DNA of 64,000 nucleotides from JADKHC01 sp047600805 (GTDB taxonomy: Bacteria; Verrucomicrobiota; Verrucomicrobiia; Opitutales; Opitutaceae): the NCBI GenBank assembly GCA_047600805.1, contig JASGKG010000001.1:4154001-4218000 (forward strand), written 5' to 3'. Shown in pieces: positions 27,392 to 36,686 of this stretch. A program made the position numbers and the translations under genes. The number at the start of each line of letters is the position of its first letter. Positions within the stretch are counted from its first letter, which is position 1. Under the pieces are notes generated by a model, which worked only from the letters and a program-made list of their open reading frames with translations, was not told the origin of the DNA and made no database searches.

Positions 27392-28336
27392 ATGTTCCTC
27401 CGGCTTGTCTCTTTTTCCTTGGTTTTGGCAGCGGCGACTTTGTCGGTCCGCGGAGCCATCGAGCGCTCCGTGGAAAAAACCTTCCCCATCTCCAAGGGGG
27501 GTTGTTTCAAAATCGATACACGACAGGGAGTCATCCGGGTTGAGGCGTCGCCCGACGATAAAATCCATCTTCTGCTCAGGGAAGCCATGGATATCGATAA
27601 CCAATTGGATGCCGACAAACGTCTCGAGGATTTGCTGCTCAATATCGACGCTCAGGAGGCGCAGGTTTCCCTACAGGCGCGGTTTAGGAAAGGGCTGCGC
27701 TGGGGTTGGCAGAGCTGGCCGCCGGTCGCGCTGACCTTCGAGGTGAAGCTGCCGCGTGGTTGCCTGCTCGATGTCAAGACGGCGGAAGGGAATGTCACGG
27801 TGGGCCCGTTGGAATCGGCCGTGAGAATCTCTGCCTCCAATGGGACGATCTTTACCGGCGAAGTCTCCGGCCCGCTAAGTATAGAAAGCACGCGAGGCGA
27901 CGTCTCCGTGACCGCCTGCAAAGGCGAACTTAACATTAGAGCCAATTCTGGAAATGTACTCGTGGGCCGCGCGTATGGGACGACGAAAATTTTTGGAACA
28001 AGCGGGCTGATCGAAGTGCAAAACGCGCTCGGTCACCTGCAAATAGACGCTGATGGCGCCGACGTAAAAGTCGGATTCGCCCGCTCGGCCAAGGAAGCTG
28101 CTGAGCTCAAAGCTTTCGGCGGCGACATCGAGGTGGTTTTTGACACGCGCGGTGCGTTCACGATCGACGCGAGTTCATCGCGCTTCGGACAAGTGAAAAC
28201 GAAGGCGCTGCCGCTGAGCATCGAAAGTGGAAAGGCGGGATCGCCACGCGTCATCGGGACGTTGAATGGCGGCGGACCGTTCATAAAAATCGATTCCAGT
28301 GGCGGCAATGTCCGCCTCGTGGGCCGCGAGTCCTGA
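27392..28336 (+). CDS. Exported beta-repeat protein, DUF4097-like
   Basis: A 314-residue protein. From ATG 27392 it begins with a signal peptide (RLVSFSLVLAAATLSVRG), so it should be outside the cytoplasm. The body is made of short strands with repeating patterns such as LDVKTAEGNVTVGPLES, ISASNGTIFTGEVSG, IESTRGDVSVTACKG and IRANSGNVLVG, the hallmark of DUF4097/DUF4098 beta-solenoid-like proteins, often called putative adhesins. Function is unknown. Directly downstream of the kinase-like gene and upstream of an M32 peptidase. Confidence 0.75.
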   Translation: MFLRLVSFSLVLAAATLSVRGAIERSVEKTFPISKGGCFKIDTRQGVIRVEASPDDKIHLLLREAMDIDNQLDADKRLEDLLLNIDAQEAQVSLQARFRKGLRWGWQSWPPVALTFEVKLPRGCLLDVKTAEGNVTVGPLESAVRISASNGTIFTGEVSGPLSIESTRGDVSVTACKGELNIRANSGNVLVGRAYGTTKIFGTSGLIEVQNALGHLQIDADGADVKVGFARSAKEAAELKAFGGDIEVVFDTRGAFTIDASSSRFGQVKTKALPLSIESGKAGSPRVIGTLNGGGPFIKIDSSGGNVRLVGRES

Positions 28337-28388
28337 GCCTCGCTGGGCCGAACTTGCGCCGGGACGTTTACACGCTTTTTGTTGGAAG

Positions 28389-29888
28389 ATGACCACTGCC
28401 GCCGTTTTCGCCGAACTAGACGCCAAGCTAAAACAAACGCATTTGCTTGCGACGGTCGGCGAGCTGCTCGGCTGGGATGAGCAGGTCAACCTGCCGCCCG
28501 GCAGCGCGGACCAGCGCGCCGGCCAACGTGCAGCCGTTGCCGACGTCGTTCACGCTGCGGAAACAGATCGTCGTATCGGCGAGCTGCTCGCTCTGCTCGA
28601 AAACGACCGCGACTCGCTAACCGATGAGCAGAAAGTTGTGCTCCGTTGGGCTCGTCGCGACTACGACAAAGCGACGAAGCTGCCCGCGGAATTCGTACGA
28701 GAAAAAGCCGAGCAGGGAAGTCGCGGATATCAGGCGTGGAAAAACGCTCGCGAGAAAAAAGATTTCGCGAGTTATGCGCCCGTGCTGGAAAAAAACATCG
28801 CACTTGCAAAGCGAGAAGCGGCGTATCTCGGGCGCGGCGACGCGCCTTACGACTACATGATCGATTGCTTCGATTCAGGAATGACTGCGGCCGTGATTGA
28901 GCGACTCTTTGACGAGCTCAAGGCAGGGCTCGTTCCGCTGGTTCGGCAAATCACTTCATCGAAAGTAAAAGCCAATGAGGAAGCGCTGCGCGGCTTCCCC
29001 ATTGTTCAGCAAAAGGCTTTTCTGCGCGAGGTGACCGAACGCATCGGGTTCGATTACCAGCGTGGGCGCATCGATATCTCGCCGCATCCGTTTTGCTCTG
29101 GCACGGGCGCCGATATCCGCATGACCACGCGTTATCACGAGGACAACCCGCTCGGTTCCCTTTTTGGCGCGATCCACGAAAGCGGCCACGGTTTGTACGA
29201 GCAAGGTTTGCCGGCAGAACAGCATCACACGGCTTTAGGACGGGCGGTTGGTATGGGTGTGCATGAATCGCAAAGTCGCCTTTGGGAAAACCAAGTCGCG
29301 CGCAGTCGTGGTTTTTGGAAGTTTTTCGAGCCGAAGTACCGCGCTACTTTTGCCGAACCGTTGAAAAAGGTTTCGTCTGATGAACTCTATCTCGCGATCA
29401 ATGCGGTGGCACCGACGTTGATTCGGACCGAATCGGACGAAGTGACTTACAATCTGCACATCGTTCTGCGCTTTGAGTTGGAGAAACAGCTTTTCGCCGG
29501 AACGCTCGCGGTCGCCGATTTGCCGCGGGCGTGGAATGCGCTGAGCCGCGAACTCTTGGGGCTTGAGCCCAAGACCGACAGCGAAGGTGTGTTGCAGGAC
29601 GTGCATTGGAGTGACGGCGGTTTTGGATATTTCCCAAGCTACTGCATCGGCAACATGATGGCGGCGCAGCTCTGGTATCATTTGTTGCAATTGCGTCCGC
29701 AGCTTGAAGACGATTTCGCCCGTGGCGATTTCAGTTGGTTGTTAAATTGGCTGCGAACGAACATTCACTCGCAAGGCCGACGCTTCGACACGCTGGCGTT
29801 GGTTCAACGTGCAACCGGCCAGCCACTCTCGCCGAAGTATCTTTTGCGGTATTTGAAGGACCGATACGGACCTCTCTATTTGAAATAA
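28389..29888 (+). CDS. M32 (Taq-type) metallocarboxypeptidase
   Basis: A 499-residue cytoplasmic carboxypeptidase that trims residues from peptide C-termini. The zinc motif is HESGH in FGAIHESGHGLYEQGL, with the third ligand in GMGVHESQSRLWEN; the HPFCSGTGADIRMTTRY and ESDEVTYNLHIVLRFELE blocks are specific to M32. The N-terminal LGWDEQVNLPPG is the usual opening. ATG 28389 is preceded closely by GGA, so it was chosen over an in-frame ATG at 28299 that overlaps the previous gene. The next gene (tatD-like) starts two bases after its stop, so the two are cotranscribed. Confidence 0.93.
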   Translation: MTTAAVFAELDAKLKQTHLLATVGELLGWDEQVNLPPGSADQRAGQRAAVADVVHAAETDRRIGELLALLENDRDSLTDEQKVVLRWARRDYDKATKLPAEFVREKAEQGSRGYQAWKNAREKKDFASYAPVLEKNIALAKREAAYLGRGDAPYDYMIDCFDSGMTAAVIERLFDELKAGLVPLVRQITSSKVKANEEALRGFPIVQQKAFLREVTERIGFDYQRGRIDISPHPFCSGTGADIRMTTRYHEDNPLGSLFGAIHESGHGLYEQGLPAEQHHTALGRAVGMGVHESQSRLWENQVARSRGFWKFFEPKYRATFAEPLKKVSSDELYLAINAVAPTLIRTESDEVTYNLHIVLRFELEKQLFAGTLAVADLPRAWNALSRELLGLEPKTDSEGVLQDVHWSDGGFGYFPSYCIGNMMAAQLWYHLLQLRPQLEDDFARGDFSWLLNWLRTNIHSQGRRFDTLALVQRATGQPLSPKYLLRYLKDRYGPLYLK

Positions 29889-29889
29889 C

Positions 29890-30702
29890 ATGGGTTTGAT
29901 CGACACTCACACGCACCTCGAATCGTTTGCGCGGAAGGGCACGCTGCCGGAAGCGCTCGTCCGCGCAAAGGAAGCTGGCTTGGAAGCGCTGGTTACGATT
30001 GGCACGTCACCTGACGACTGGACGCTTTATCGCGAACTCGCCGGCAAAAATCCTGACCTCATCCATTACACCGTGGGCGTGCACCCTTGTTCGGTCGACG
30101 AACGTTGGTCCGAAGCGGTGGCGCAGATGGAGGGTTTTTGGGATTGTGCTCCCGGTGAGCTGTCTCCGGTCGGCCTCGGTGAAACGGGGCTGGATCGCTT
30201 CCATCTTCCGAAGGATAACCCGGTGGAAGCGGAAAAGATTTTTCGTTGGCAGCGCGCGGCTTTCGCGGCGCAACTCGAGTTGGTTCGGCAATTGCGCTGC
30301 CCGCTGGTCGTGCACTCGCGTGGCGCTTTCCAGGAATGCGTGCAGATGATCGACGCGAGCGGTGTCGATTGGACCAAGGTGGTTTTTCATTGCTTCACCG
30401 AAGGTGAAACAGAAATGGCCGAGCTCACGCGGCGTGGTGGCCGCGGTTCGTTTACCGGCGTTCTCACTTATAAAAACGCCGACAATGTCCGGGCGGCGGC
30501 GAAGGCGCAGGGACTAGACCGTTTCATGTTGGAAACGGACGCGCCATATCTCACGCCGATGCCTCATCGCGGAAAACCGAACGAGCCGGCATATCTAAAG
30601 CATACGGCCGAATTCGCCTCCAACGTCTTTGGCGTGCCGTACGACGAACTCGTCGCGCGTTCTACTGCGAACGCGAAGCAGTTTTACGGCTTGCCCGGCT
30701 GA
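29890..30702 (+). CDS. TatD-family metal-dependent hydrolase
   Basis: A 270-residue TIM-barrel amidohydrolase related to TatD/YcfH/YjjV DNases. Metal ligands are seen in LIDTHTHLESF, in VGLGETGLDRF (family Glu), in PLVVHSRGAF and VVFHCFTEGE (two His), and in LETDAPYL (Asp). TatD homologues act as 3' exonucleases on DNA or remove D-amino acids in deacylase-like roles, so the precise activity is open. Likely translationally coupled to the M32 gene. Its last 19 bases overlap the convergent YciI-like gene. Confidence 0.9.
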   Translation: MGLIDTHTHLESFARKGTLPEALVRAKEAGLEALVTIGTSPDDWTLYRELAGKNPDLIHYTVGVHPCSVDERWSEAVAQMEGFWDCAPGELSPVGLGETGLDRFHLPKDNPVEAEKIFRWQRAAFAAQLELVRQLRCPLVVHSRGAFQECVQMIDASGVDWTKVVFHCFTEGETEMAELTRRGGRGSFTGVLTYKNADNVRAAAKAQGLDRFMLETDAPYLTPMPHRGKPNEPAYLKHTAEFASNVFGVPYDELVARSTANAKQFYGLPG

Positions 30703-31001
30703 GCGGTCGCACCAATCCAGTCGGCGACAAACGGTTGGTGTTTCACCGGCGTGAATTCGATAAAGCGGTAGTTCGCCAGCTGGTTGACTTGGTACGGATC
30801 GCGCGCGAAGAACGCTTTCACGTCTTCGACAGATTCGCCCCGGGCGATGACCACGCCGCCCGTGCGCGGATTTTGCGGACCGGAAAGGAGCAGGCGTTTC
30901 TCGTCGTAACCGATTTGAAGGAAATCGCGGTGCGACTGCAGCACGCGATCGATTTCGGCGAGCGGTGCGGTGTAAGTGATCTCGACGACGCAAAATTTCA
31001 T
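30684..31001 (-). CDS. YciI-like protein
   Basis: A 105-residue alpha-beta protein of the YciI/YCII-related fold: begins MKFCVVEITYT, then HRDFLQIGYDEKRLLLSGPQ and GVVIARGESVEDVKAFFARDPY, the family's typical stretches (the last matches 'A.s.ee.....DPf..agl'). YciI-type proteins are small ferredoxin-like-fold enzymes of mostly unknown substrate, with a conserved His (here in LQSHRDFL) and Asp (ARDPY). The 3' end overlaps the tatD-like gene by 19 bases in convergent direction. ATG at 31001 gives the normal length. Confidence 0.8.
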   Translation of the reverse strand: MKFCVVEITYTAPLAEIDRVLQSHRDFLQIGYDEKRLLLSGPQNPRTGGVVIARGESVEDVKAFFARDPYQVNQLANYRFIEFTPVKHQPFVADWIGATAQPGKP

Positions 31002-31067
31002 GGAGGTAAGTTCGCACGCTTTTGCTCGTTTGCACAAGGCGCTAGCTAGGACTGTTCGCAGACGAGA

Positions 31068-31727
31068 TCATTCGAGAATAGCGTCCGGGGTGGACACGAT
31101 TGTGGCGAACCGATCGCGCAAGGCAGCAAGTTCAATGCGGTGAATTTCGGCCGCCGTGATCACGCCGCCCGTGCCGTCCGGCAAATCGCGCGTCGCGCAA
31201 CACTCGGCGACAACGGTGCTGCGATAACCGTGGTCGAGTGCAGCCCGAACGGTGGCGCTAATGCACATATGGGTCATAAAGCCGACCACGATGAGATCCT
31301 TGCGGCCGATTTGCTTGAGTTGTTGGTCGAGCGTTGTTCCCGCGAAGGAGTTCGGCAGCTGTTTCGGGACGATAACTTCTCCGTTGATCGGTGTAAGCGC
31401 GGAAAATTCTTCTGCCATCGGACTTTCAAGGTCGAAAACGGTGCGTCCTTTCGGGCTGTGCTGAACAACGTGGATCACGGGCGTGCCGGCGGCGCGTGCG
31501 CGGGCGAGGAGCGTTGCAATGTGGTCGACCGCCTCGTGGATCCCTGTGAGCGGAATTTTGCCTTCTGCGTATTCGCGTTGGGCGTCGACGATGATCAGCA
31601 CGGAGTTCGAGAGGCGAGCAGCTGGCCAGTTCGCGTTTGTAAGATCGAGCAGGGTGGAAGGGGCGGAGAATGCAGACGGCGCGAGCACGGAAGCGGCCAA
31701 CGTCGACGAGAGAATAAGTGTTTTCAT
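31068..31727 (-). CDS. Periplasmic isochorismatase-fold cysteine hydrolase
   Basis: A 219-residue protein with an N-terminal signal (LILSSTLAASVLAPSAFSAP), unusual for this mostly cytoplasmic family. The catalytic triad is present: Asp in LIIVDAQREYAEG, Lys in VPKQLPNSFAGT, and Cys in GFMTHMCISATVRAALDHGY. Members hydrolyse isochorismate, nicotinamide or other amides. The substrate here is unknown. Divergent from a LysR-type regulator 82 bases away, which probably controls it. Confidence 0.85.
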   Translation of the reverse strand: MKTLILSSTLAASVLAPSAFSAPSTLLDLTNANWPAARLSNSVLIIVDAQREYAEGKIPLTGIHEAVDHIATLLARARAAGTPVIHVVQHSPKGRTVFDLESPMAEEFSALTPINGEVIVPKQLPNSFAGTTLDQQLKQIGRKDLIVVGFMTHMCISATVRAALDHGYRSTVVAECCATRDLPDGTGGVITAAEIHRIELAALRDRFATIVSTPDAILE

Positions 31728-31809
31728 GATTTTGAATGTCGGGCCCAGTTTACTGCCGTCTGCGCGCGCCGGCTAATGCCGTGTTTTTTGCCTTCAATAC
31801 CTTTTAGTT

Positions 31810-32712
31810 ATGTTGCATGCTTCTGAAATGGAGCTGCGTCACCTGCGTTACTTTGTGGCTGTTGCGGAAGCGCTGCATTTCTCCCGTGCAGCGCGTCGTC
31901 TGAACGTGAGCCAACCGGCGCTGAGTCGGCAGATCCGCGATCTTGAGGACGAAATCGGCGTGAAGTTGTTTCTGCGGCACGGTACGCGAACAGTCCTGAC
32001 AAAAGCGGGAGGACATTTTATGGATCGTGCTCGCGAAGTGCTAGACCTGGCAAATAGATCGGTAGCGGAAGTTCAAACTCTCGGCCGTGAGGTTCGCCTT
32101 GGTCATTATGGCACTCTTTGGGTCGATTACTATGGACCGGCCCTCCGGGCTTTTTCGAAGCGGTTTCCTAAAATCGCCCTTAAGGCGGTGGAGCAAACGC
32201 CGGTCGAGCTGGTGGAGTCGCTCCGCTGCGGCGAGGTCGATATCGCGCTTTTGGGTGCGACGGAGGCGGCGTTGGCTGAAGAATTTAATGTGCGGCGGCT
32301 GGGTGTGTTGCCTGCTTTGGTGGCAATGAGTAGTTCCCACCCCCTGGCAAAACGCCGGATGCTGTCGCTGGCAGATCTACGCAATGAGTCCTGGATTGTC
32401 TGGGACGAGCGCGATTTTCCAGGACGTTTGACGCCGTTGCGCGAGGCGGCGAAGAGAGCGGGATTTTCCCCTCGGATCGCGGGCAAAACGGACAGCGTTG
32501 CTTCGCTCTTCGTGCAACTCGCGGGAACGAGCAATGTGGGGTACGTGCTGCCGATGTCGAAGAAACTGCCACACGCGGGCGTTGTATTTGCGAAGTTGCA
32601 GGAGCCCGGGATTGCACTGCCGATGGATGTCGCTTGGCGGAAAAATCAGGGCGTTGGGACGCCGATCACTGCGCTCGCGAATCTGTTGGCGACGGTGCCA
32701 CCTGCGAGCTGA
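31810..32712 (+). CDS. LysR-family transcriptional regulator
   Basis: A 300-residue LysR regulator. The N-terminal winged helix-turn-helix is clear: ELRHLRYFVAVAEALHFSRA, then ARRLNVSQPALSRQIRDLED. The rest is the effector-binding domain. Its gene is divergent from the isochorismatase-fold gene, the classical arrangement for a LysR regulator and its target. An alternative start is the Met of MELRHLRYF (seven codons in). A purT gene follows on the same strand after about 64 bases but is not obviously related. Confidence 0.9.
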   Translation: MLHASEMELRHLRYFVAVAEALHFSRAARRLNVSQPALSRQIRDLEDEIGVKLFLRHGTRTVLTKAGGHFMDRAREVLDLANRSVAEVQTLGREVRLGHYGTLWVDYYGPALRAFSKRFPKIALKAVEQTPVELVESLRCGEVDIALLGATEAALAEEFNVRRLGVLPALVAMSSSHPLAKRRMLSLADLRNESWIVWDERDFPGRLTPLREAAKRAGFSPRIAGKTDSVASLFVQLAGTSNVGYVLPMSKKLPHAGVVFAKLQEPGIALPMDVAWRKNQGVGTPITALANLLATVPPAS

Positions 32713-32776
32713 AGCGGCTCGGTGGGTCTTGGTGTGATTGACGCGGAGCCGTCAAAAGCGGAGCTTGGTGTCGATC

Positions 32777-33967
32777 ATGTTCACGCCCGGAATCATCGGA
32801 ACTCCCAACACGGCCAACGCTACCCGCGTTCTCATGCTCGGCTCAGGCGAGCTCGGAAAGGAAGTCGTGATCGAACTTCAGCGCCTGGGGTGCGAAGTCA
32901 TCGCTTGCGACCGTTATCAAGGCGCACCGGCGATGCAGGTGGCGCACCGCAACTATGTCTTCCCGATGCTCGATGGTTTGGCTCTGCGGCGGGTGATTGC
33001 GCGCGAAAAGCCCGATTTGATCGTGCCGGAGATCGAGGCGATCGCAACCGATGTCTTGGTGGAGCTCGAACAGGCTGGACAACGTGTTGTGCCGACGGCG
33101 CGCGCCGCGAAGCTCACGATGAACCGCGAAGGCATTCGGCGCCTCGCGGCGGAGGAGCTGAAGCTCCCGACCTCCCCTTATCGGTTTGTCGCAACCGAAG
33201 CCGAAGCGCTGGCGGCTGGTTCGGCTTTGGGCTTCCCGTGCGTGCTGAAACCGCTCATGTCCTCGAGCGGGCACGGGCAGAGCGTTGTGAAAACCTCGGC
33301 GGATATGCCGAAAGCCTGGAAGTACGCGCAAGAAGGTGCGCGGGCAGGTGCAGGGCGCTGCATCGTCGAGGGGTTTATCAAGTTTGATTACGAAATTACG
33401 GTGCTCACGGTATCGGCGGTGAACGGGATTCAATGTTGCCCGCCGGTGGGGCATATTCAGATCGATGGCGACTATCGGGAAAGCTGGCAGCCCTGCCCGA
33501 TGTCGGAGAAAACGTGGGCGGAGGCGCAGCGTGTGGCGAAGACGGTCGTCGGTGCGCTAGGAGGCTGGGGGCTTTTTGGCGTGGAGTGTTTCGTGCGCGG
33601 CGAAGAAGTGATCTTCAGCGAGGTCAGTCCGCGGCCGCACGACACCGGCTTGGTGACGATCGGCAGTCAGCAGTGGTCGGAATTTGCGTTGCATGCGCGT
33701 GCGATTCTTGGCCTGCCGGTGCCGCCGATCAAACTGCTGCGTCCGGCGTTCAGCGTGGCACTGCTCGGTCACGGCGAAGGCACACCTTCGTTTTTCGGTG
33801 TCGACAAAGCGCTCGCGGTCCCGGAGACGCATGTGCGTTTGTTCGGCAAGCCGGAGTGCCGCGGTCACCGCCGTCTCGCCGTGGTCGTGGCTTGTGGCGA
33901 TTCGATCGACGACGCTCGCGATCGCGCTCGCAAAGCAGCTGATGCGATAAAAATCACCTTGGTTTGA
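32777..33967 (+). CDS. purT: Formate-dependent phosphoribosylglycinamide formyltransferase
   Basis: A 396-residue ATP-grasp enzyme. It uses formate and ATP in place of formyl-tetrahydrofolate for the third step of purine synthesis. It begins TRVLMLGSGELGKEVVIELQ, and has VPEIEAIATDVLVELE, KPLMSSSGHGQSVVKT and VECFVRGEEVIFSEVSPRPH DTGL-type sequence, all diagnostic (Glu-Ser-Pro metal-binding region). ATG 32777 was chosen because FTPGIIGTP immediately precedes the Rossmann start as in relatives; an in-frame codon at 32738 extends the frame. Confidence 0.94.
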   Translation: MFTPGIIGTPNTANATRVLMLGSGELGKEVVIELQRLGCEVIACDRYQGAPAMQVAHRNYVFPMLDGLALRRVIAREKPDLIVPEIEAIATDVLVELEQAGQRVVPTARAAKLTMNREGIRRLAAEELKLPTSPYRFVATEAEALAAGSALGFPCVLKPLMSSSGHGQSVVKTSADMPKAWKYAQEGARAGAGRCIVEGFIKFDYEITVLTVSAVNGIQCCPPVGHIQIDGDYRESWQPCPMSEKTWAEAQRVAKTVVGALGGWGLFGVECFVRGEEVIFSEVSPRPHDTGLVTIGSQQWSEFALHARAILGLPVPPIKLLRPAFSVALLGHGEGTPSFFGVDKALAVPETHVRLFGKPECRGHRRLAVVVACGDSIDDARDRARKAADAIKITLV

Positions 33968-34065
33968 GCCTGCGCGACGGCGCCTGGACCTTGACGTCGT
34001 TTCCGTGGTAACTTCGTTTGTAGCTCGGCGTCGTGTCCGCAGTTACTTCGATAACCCCTGCTCCC

Positions 34066-36633
34066 ATGAAATGTCCTGCTCTGCTTCCGCTCTTTTTTGG
34101 TTTGGCGCTGTATGGTTTGCCTTTGTTGCAAGCCGCCGAAACGAGGCTTCGCCAACCCGTCGTGCCAGTCCCGCCGATCGAGACAGGGATCGCTGCTCGC
34201 CCCACGGTGGAGCGGTTGCCGCCTCGTGCGGAATTGCCGGACCCGCTTTTAAAAACCGATGGCACGCGGATCAGCACGGCGGCTGATTGGGAAAAACGCC
34301 GCGCAGAGATCAAACAGTTGCTCGAGTACTACTCGGTGGGCGCGCTACCGCCGGCGCCGGGAAATGTGACGGGAACAGTCTTGTCCGAGCGAACGCTTGT
34401 CGGGGGCGCGGTGCGTTACCGTTTGATTCGACTTGCGTTTGGCCCTGACAAAAAGATCGGTTTCGATTTCGCGCTGTTTACGCCCGCTCAAAAAGCAGGC
34501 CGTTATCCGACGGTGGTTTTCCCTTCGTTCACGGCTACACCAGGAGCGGAGATGCTTCCGGTGTTGCCGCGCCAACGCGGGCAAGGGCTCGGGGGCGACG
34601 CGTTAACGTTTCCACTGGGGATTCCCGAAGCCGACCCCGCCGAGAAACCTCGCACGCAGGTTGAGCCGGAGAAATTCGCTGCCGATCATCGAGCCACCCT
34701 TGAGCGTGGCTACGCCATTGCGACCTACAATTACCAAGATACAGGCGAGGACACGATCGTCCGCAACGCCGACGGAAGCTGGGCGTTTCGCAACTCACGT
34801 TTTTTTCCCGCTTATCCTTCGCACGATTGGGGCCTGCTCGGAGCCTGGGCTTGGGGTATATCACGCTGTATCGACTTTCTGGAGGCGCAGCCCGACATCG
34901 ATCGCAACCGACTCGTCGTTGCCGGTCATTCGCGTATTGGCAAAGCTGTGCTCGTGGCAGGAGCCTTTGACGAGCGCATTGCGATCTCGGCTCCGGTGGG
35001 CACGGCGGGTGGCGGTGTGGGCGCCTATCGTTTTTGCGGGTTTGGCCGAGGCGGGGCCGAAGGGCTCGACGACATGATGCGCAAATACCCCAACTGGTTC
35101 TCGCCGCACCTGTATCCGTTTCGCAACGACGCCGACCGTCTGCCCTTCGATCAGCACTGGTTTATCGCGCTCACTGCGCCGCGGGCGTTTCTGGTGATCG
35201 ATGGTGATGGCGACCGGATCTGTTCGCCCGTTGCCGTTCGCAAATCTCTTTTCGGCGCCGAGCCGGTGTACAAGCTTTATGGCGCGTCCAACAAGCTCGG
35301 GCTTTACTACGGAGCGCATGGTCACGCCTTCAACGACGAAGACTGGTCGGCGCTCATCGATTTCGCGGATCTCCAATTTTTTGGTCGCAAATCCGAACGG
35401 CGCCTGGCGCTGGGCTCGCCGGAGATCAAGCCACTGGTGCTCAATGTGCGGGAACTTGGTGCCGTCGCGGACGGGAAAACCAAAGACACGGCTGTGTTCC
35501 AGCGCGCTTTGGATCGTTGTTTTGCGAATGGAGGAGGCGATGTCGTCGTGCCAGCGGGGGAATACTTGATCGGTGCGATCCAGCTACGCGCTCGAACGAC
35601 ATTACGCCTTGAGAAAGGTTCGGTTTTGCGTGGCAGCGCGGATCTGGCCGACTATCCGATTGAGCGAATTCGTTGGGAAGGGCAGTGGGAGAGCGGCCAT
35701 CGTGCGCTGATTAACGCCGCCGATGCGGACCAGATAGCCATCGTCGGCCCGGGCCATATCGCTGGGGCGGAGATTCTCGGGCGGCAGCGGCATCCGCGAG
35801 CCCCCGCGCTGATCGAGCCGGTTCACTGTGACGGCGTGCGCTTCGAAGGTTTCTCGACGACTTATGCGAACATGTGGTGCATTCACCCGACGCGTTGTCG
35901 AAACGTGGTCGCGCGCGATCTTCGCATTCGCAGCGGCGGTGGAAACGGCGACGGCATCGATGTCGACTCCTGCAAAAACGTGCGGATCGAAAACTGCGAT
36001 ATTATGACCGGTGACGATCCGATTGCGTTGAAATCGGGCCGCGGGCTGGAAGGTTACCTTGCTGCCGAACCAACCGAAGACGTGGTGATTTCCAATTGCA
36101 CGCTGGGTGATTCCAACTGGGCTTGCATCGGCATCGGCAGCGAAATGTCGGGCAGTATTCGCAACGTTCGCATCGAGCACTGCACCTTTGTGCACAGTAA
36201 AACCAGCACGATTTACATCAAAGGTCGTCCGGGCCGCGGAGGCACAATCGAGAATATTGTCGGTGAGGACTTGAATGTGTTGAGCGCTGAAGGCGCGGTC
36301 TTGCGCATCAATCTTTTGAATAGCGGCAAAGAAGGTACGGACCCTGTGCCCGGCGATGAAGGCATTCCACTCGGCAAGAATATCCGTTTCTCAAACGTTC
36401 GCTTCGTGAATTGCGGCCGGGTCACGGAAACGACGATTCCCGCAGCAAAGCCGGTCGAAGGATTGGTTTTAGAGAACTGGAGCGGTTCGGCCAAGGCAGG
36501 CTTTCAATTCGACAACATAAACGCCCTCGAGCTTCGAAATACAAACGTGAAAGTTGCCGAAGGTCCGGTGCTCAAAACCGAAAACGTCAACGGCACCGGT
36601 TTGGAAGCGCTGCTCACGGCGCCTGCAAAGTAA
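34066..36633 (+). CDS. Secreted fusion of CE15-like esterase and GH28 polygalacturonase-like enzyme
   Basis: An 855-residue two-domain enzyme with a signal peptide (LPLFFGLALYGLPLLQAAE). Residues about 30-450 form an alpha/beta hydrolase like CE15 glucuronoyl esterases: Ser289 in VVAGHSRIGKAVLVAG (G-x-S-x-G-K type) and a candidate His420 in GAHGHAFNDEDW; HWFIALTAPRAFLVIDGDGD is typical. Residues about 458-855 form a GH28 beta-helix: LGAVADGKTKDTAVFQRAL, then GNGDGIDVDS with Asp629/Asp632, and MTGDDPIALKSG with Asp650/Asp651. The GH28 His-Gly motif is here IGIGSEMSG, with Ser/Gly as in exo-type members. The pairing suggests removal of esters and galacturonic-acid chain cleavage in one enzyme. 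ATG 34066 starts the signal. Confidence 0.82.
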   Translation: MKCPALLPLFFGLALYGLPLLQAAETRLRQPVVPVPPIETGIAARPTVERLPPRAELPDPLLKTDGTRISTAADWEKRRAEIKQLLEYYSVGALPPAPGNVTGTVLSERTLVGGAVRYRLIRLAFGPDKKIGFDFALFTPAQKAGRYPTVVFPSFTATPGAEMLPVLPRQRGQGLGGDALTFPLGIPEADPAEKPRTQVEPEKFAADHRATLERGYAIATYNYQDTGEDTIVRNADGSWAFRNSRFFPAYPSHDWGLLGAWAWGISRCIDFLEAQPDIDRNRLVVAGHSRIGKAVLVAGAFDERIAISAPVGTAGGGVGAYRFCGFGRGGAEGLDDMMRKYPNWFSPHLYPFRNDADRLPFDQHWFIALTAPRAFLVIDGDGDRICSPVAVRKSLFGAEPVYKLYGASNKLGLYYGAHGHAFNDEDWSALIDFADLQFFGRKSERRLALGSPEIKPLVLNVRELGAVADGKTKDTAVFQRALDRCFANGGGDVVVPAGEYLIGAIQLRARTTLRLEKGSVLRGSADLADYPIERIRWEGQWESGHRALINAADADQIAIVGPGHIAGAEILGRQRHPRAPALIEPVHCDGVRFEGFSTTYANMWCIHPTRCRNVVARDLRIRSGGGNGDGIDVDSCKNVRIENCDIMTGDDPIALKSGRGLEGYLAAEPTEDVVISNCTLGDSNWACIGIGSEMSGSIRNVRIEHCTFVHSKTSTIYIKGRPGRGGTIENIVGEDLNVLSAEGAVLRINLLNSGKEGTDPVPGDEGIPLGKNIRFSNVRFVNCGRVTETTIPAAKPVEGLVLENWSGSAKAGFQFDNINALELRNTNVKVAEGPVLKTENVNGTGLEALLTAPAK

Positions 36634-36662
36634 AGTTTCGCTTCGTGCGACGAGAGCGGTAG

Positions 36663-36686
36663 CGCACAGGCTACTTTGCCTGTGCG
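36663..36686. repeat. Perfect 9-bp inverted repeat at the 3' end of the esterase gene
   Basis: CGCACAGGC / GCCTGTGCG with a 6-base spacer. It spans the stop codon of the minus-strand esterase gene, 30 bases after the fusion enzyme stop. No T tract on either side, so a Rho-independent terminator is not supported. Confidence 0.5.

Noticed and set aside
36663..36686. Inverted repeat after the esterase-GH28 gene as terminator
   Set aside because: No T tract on either strand; kept only as a repeat.
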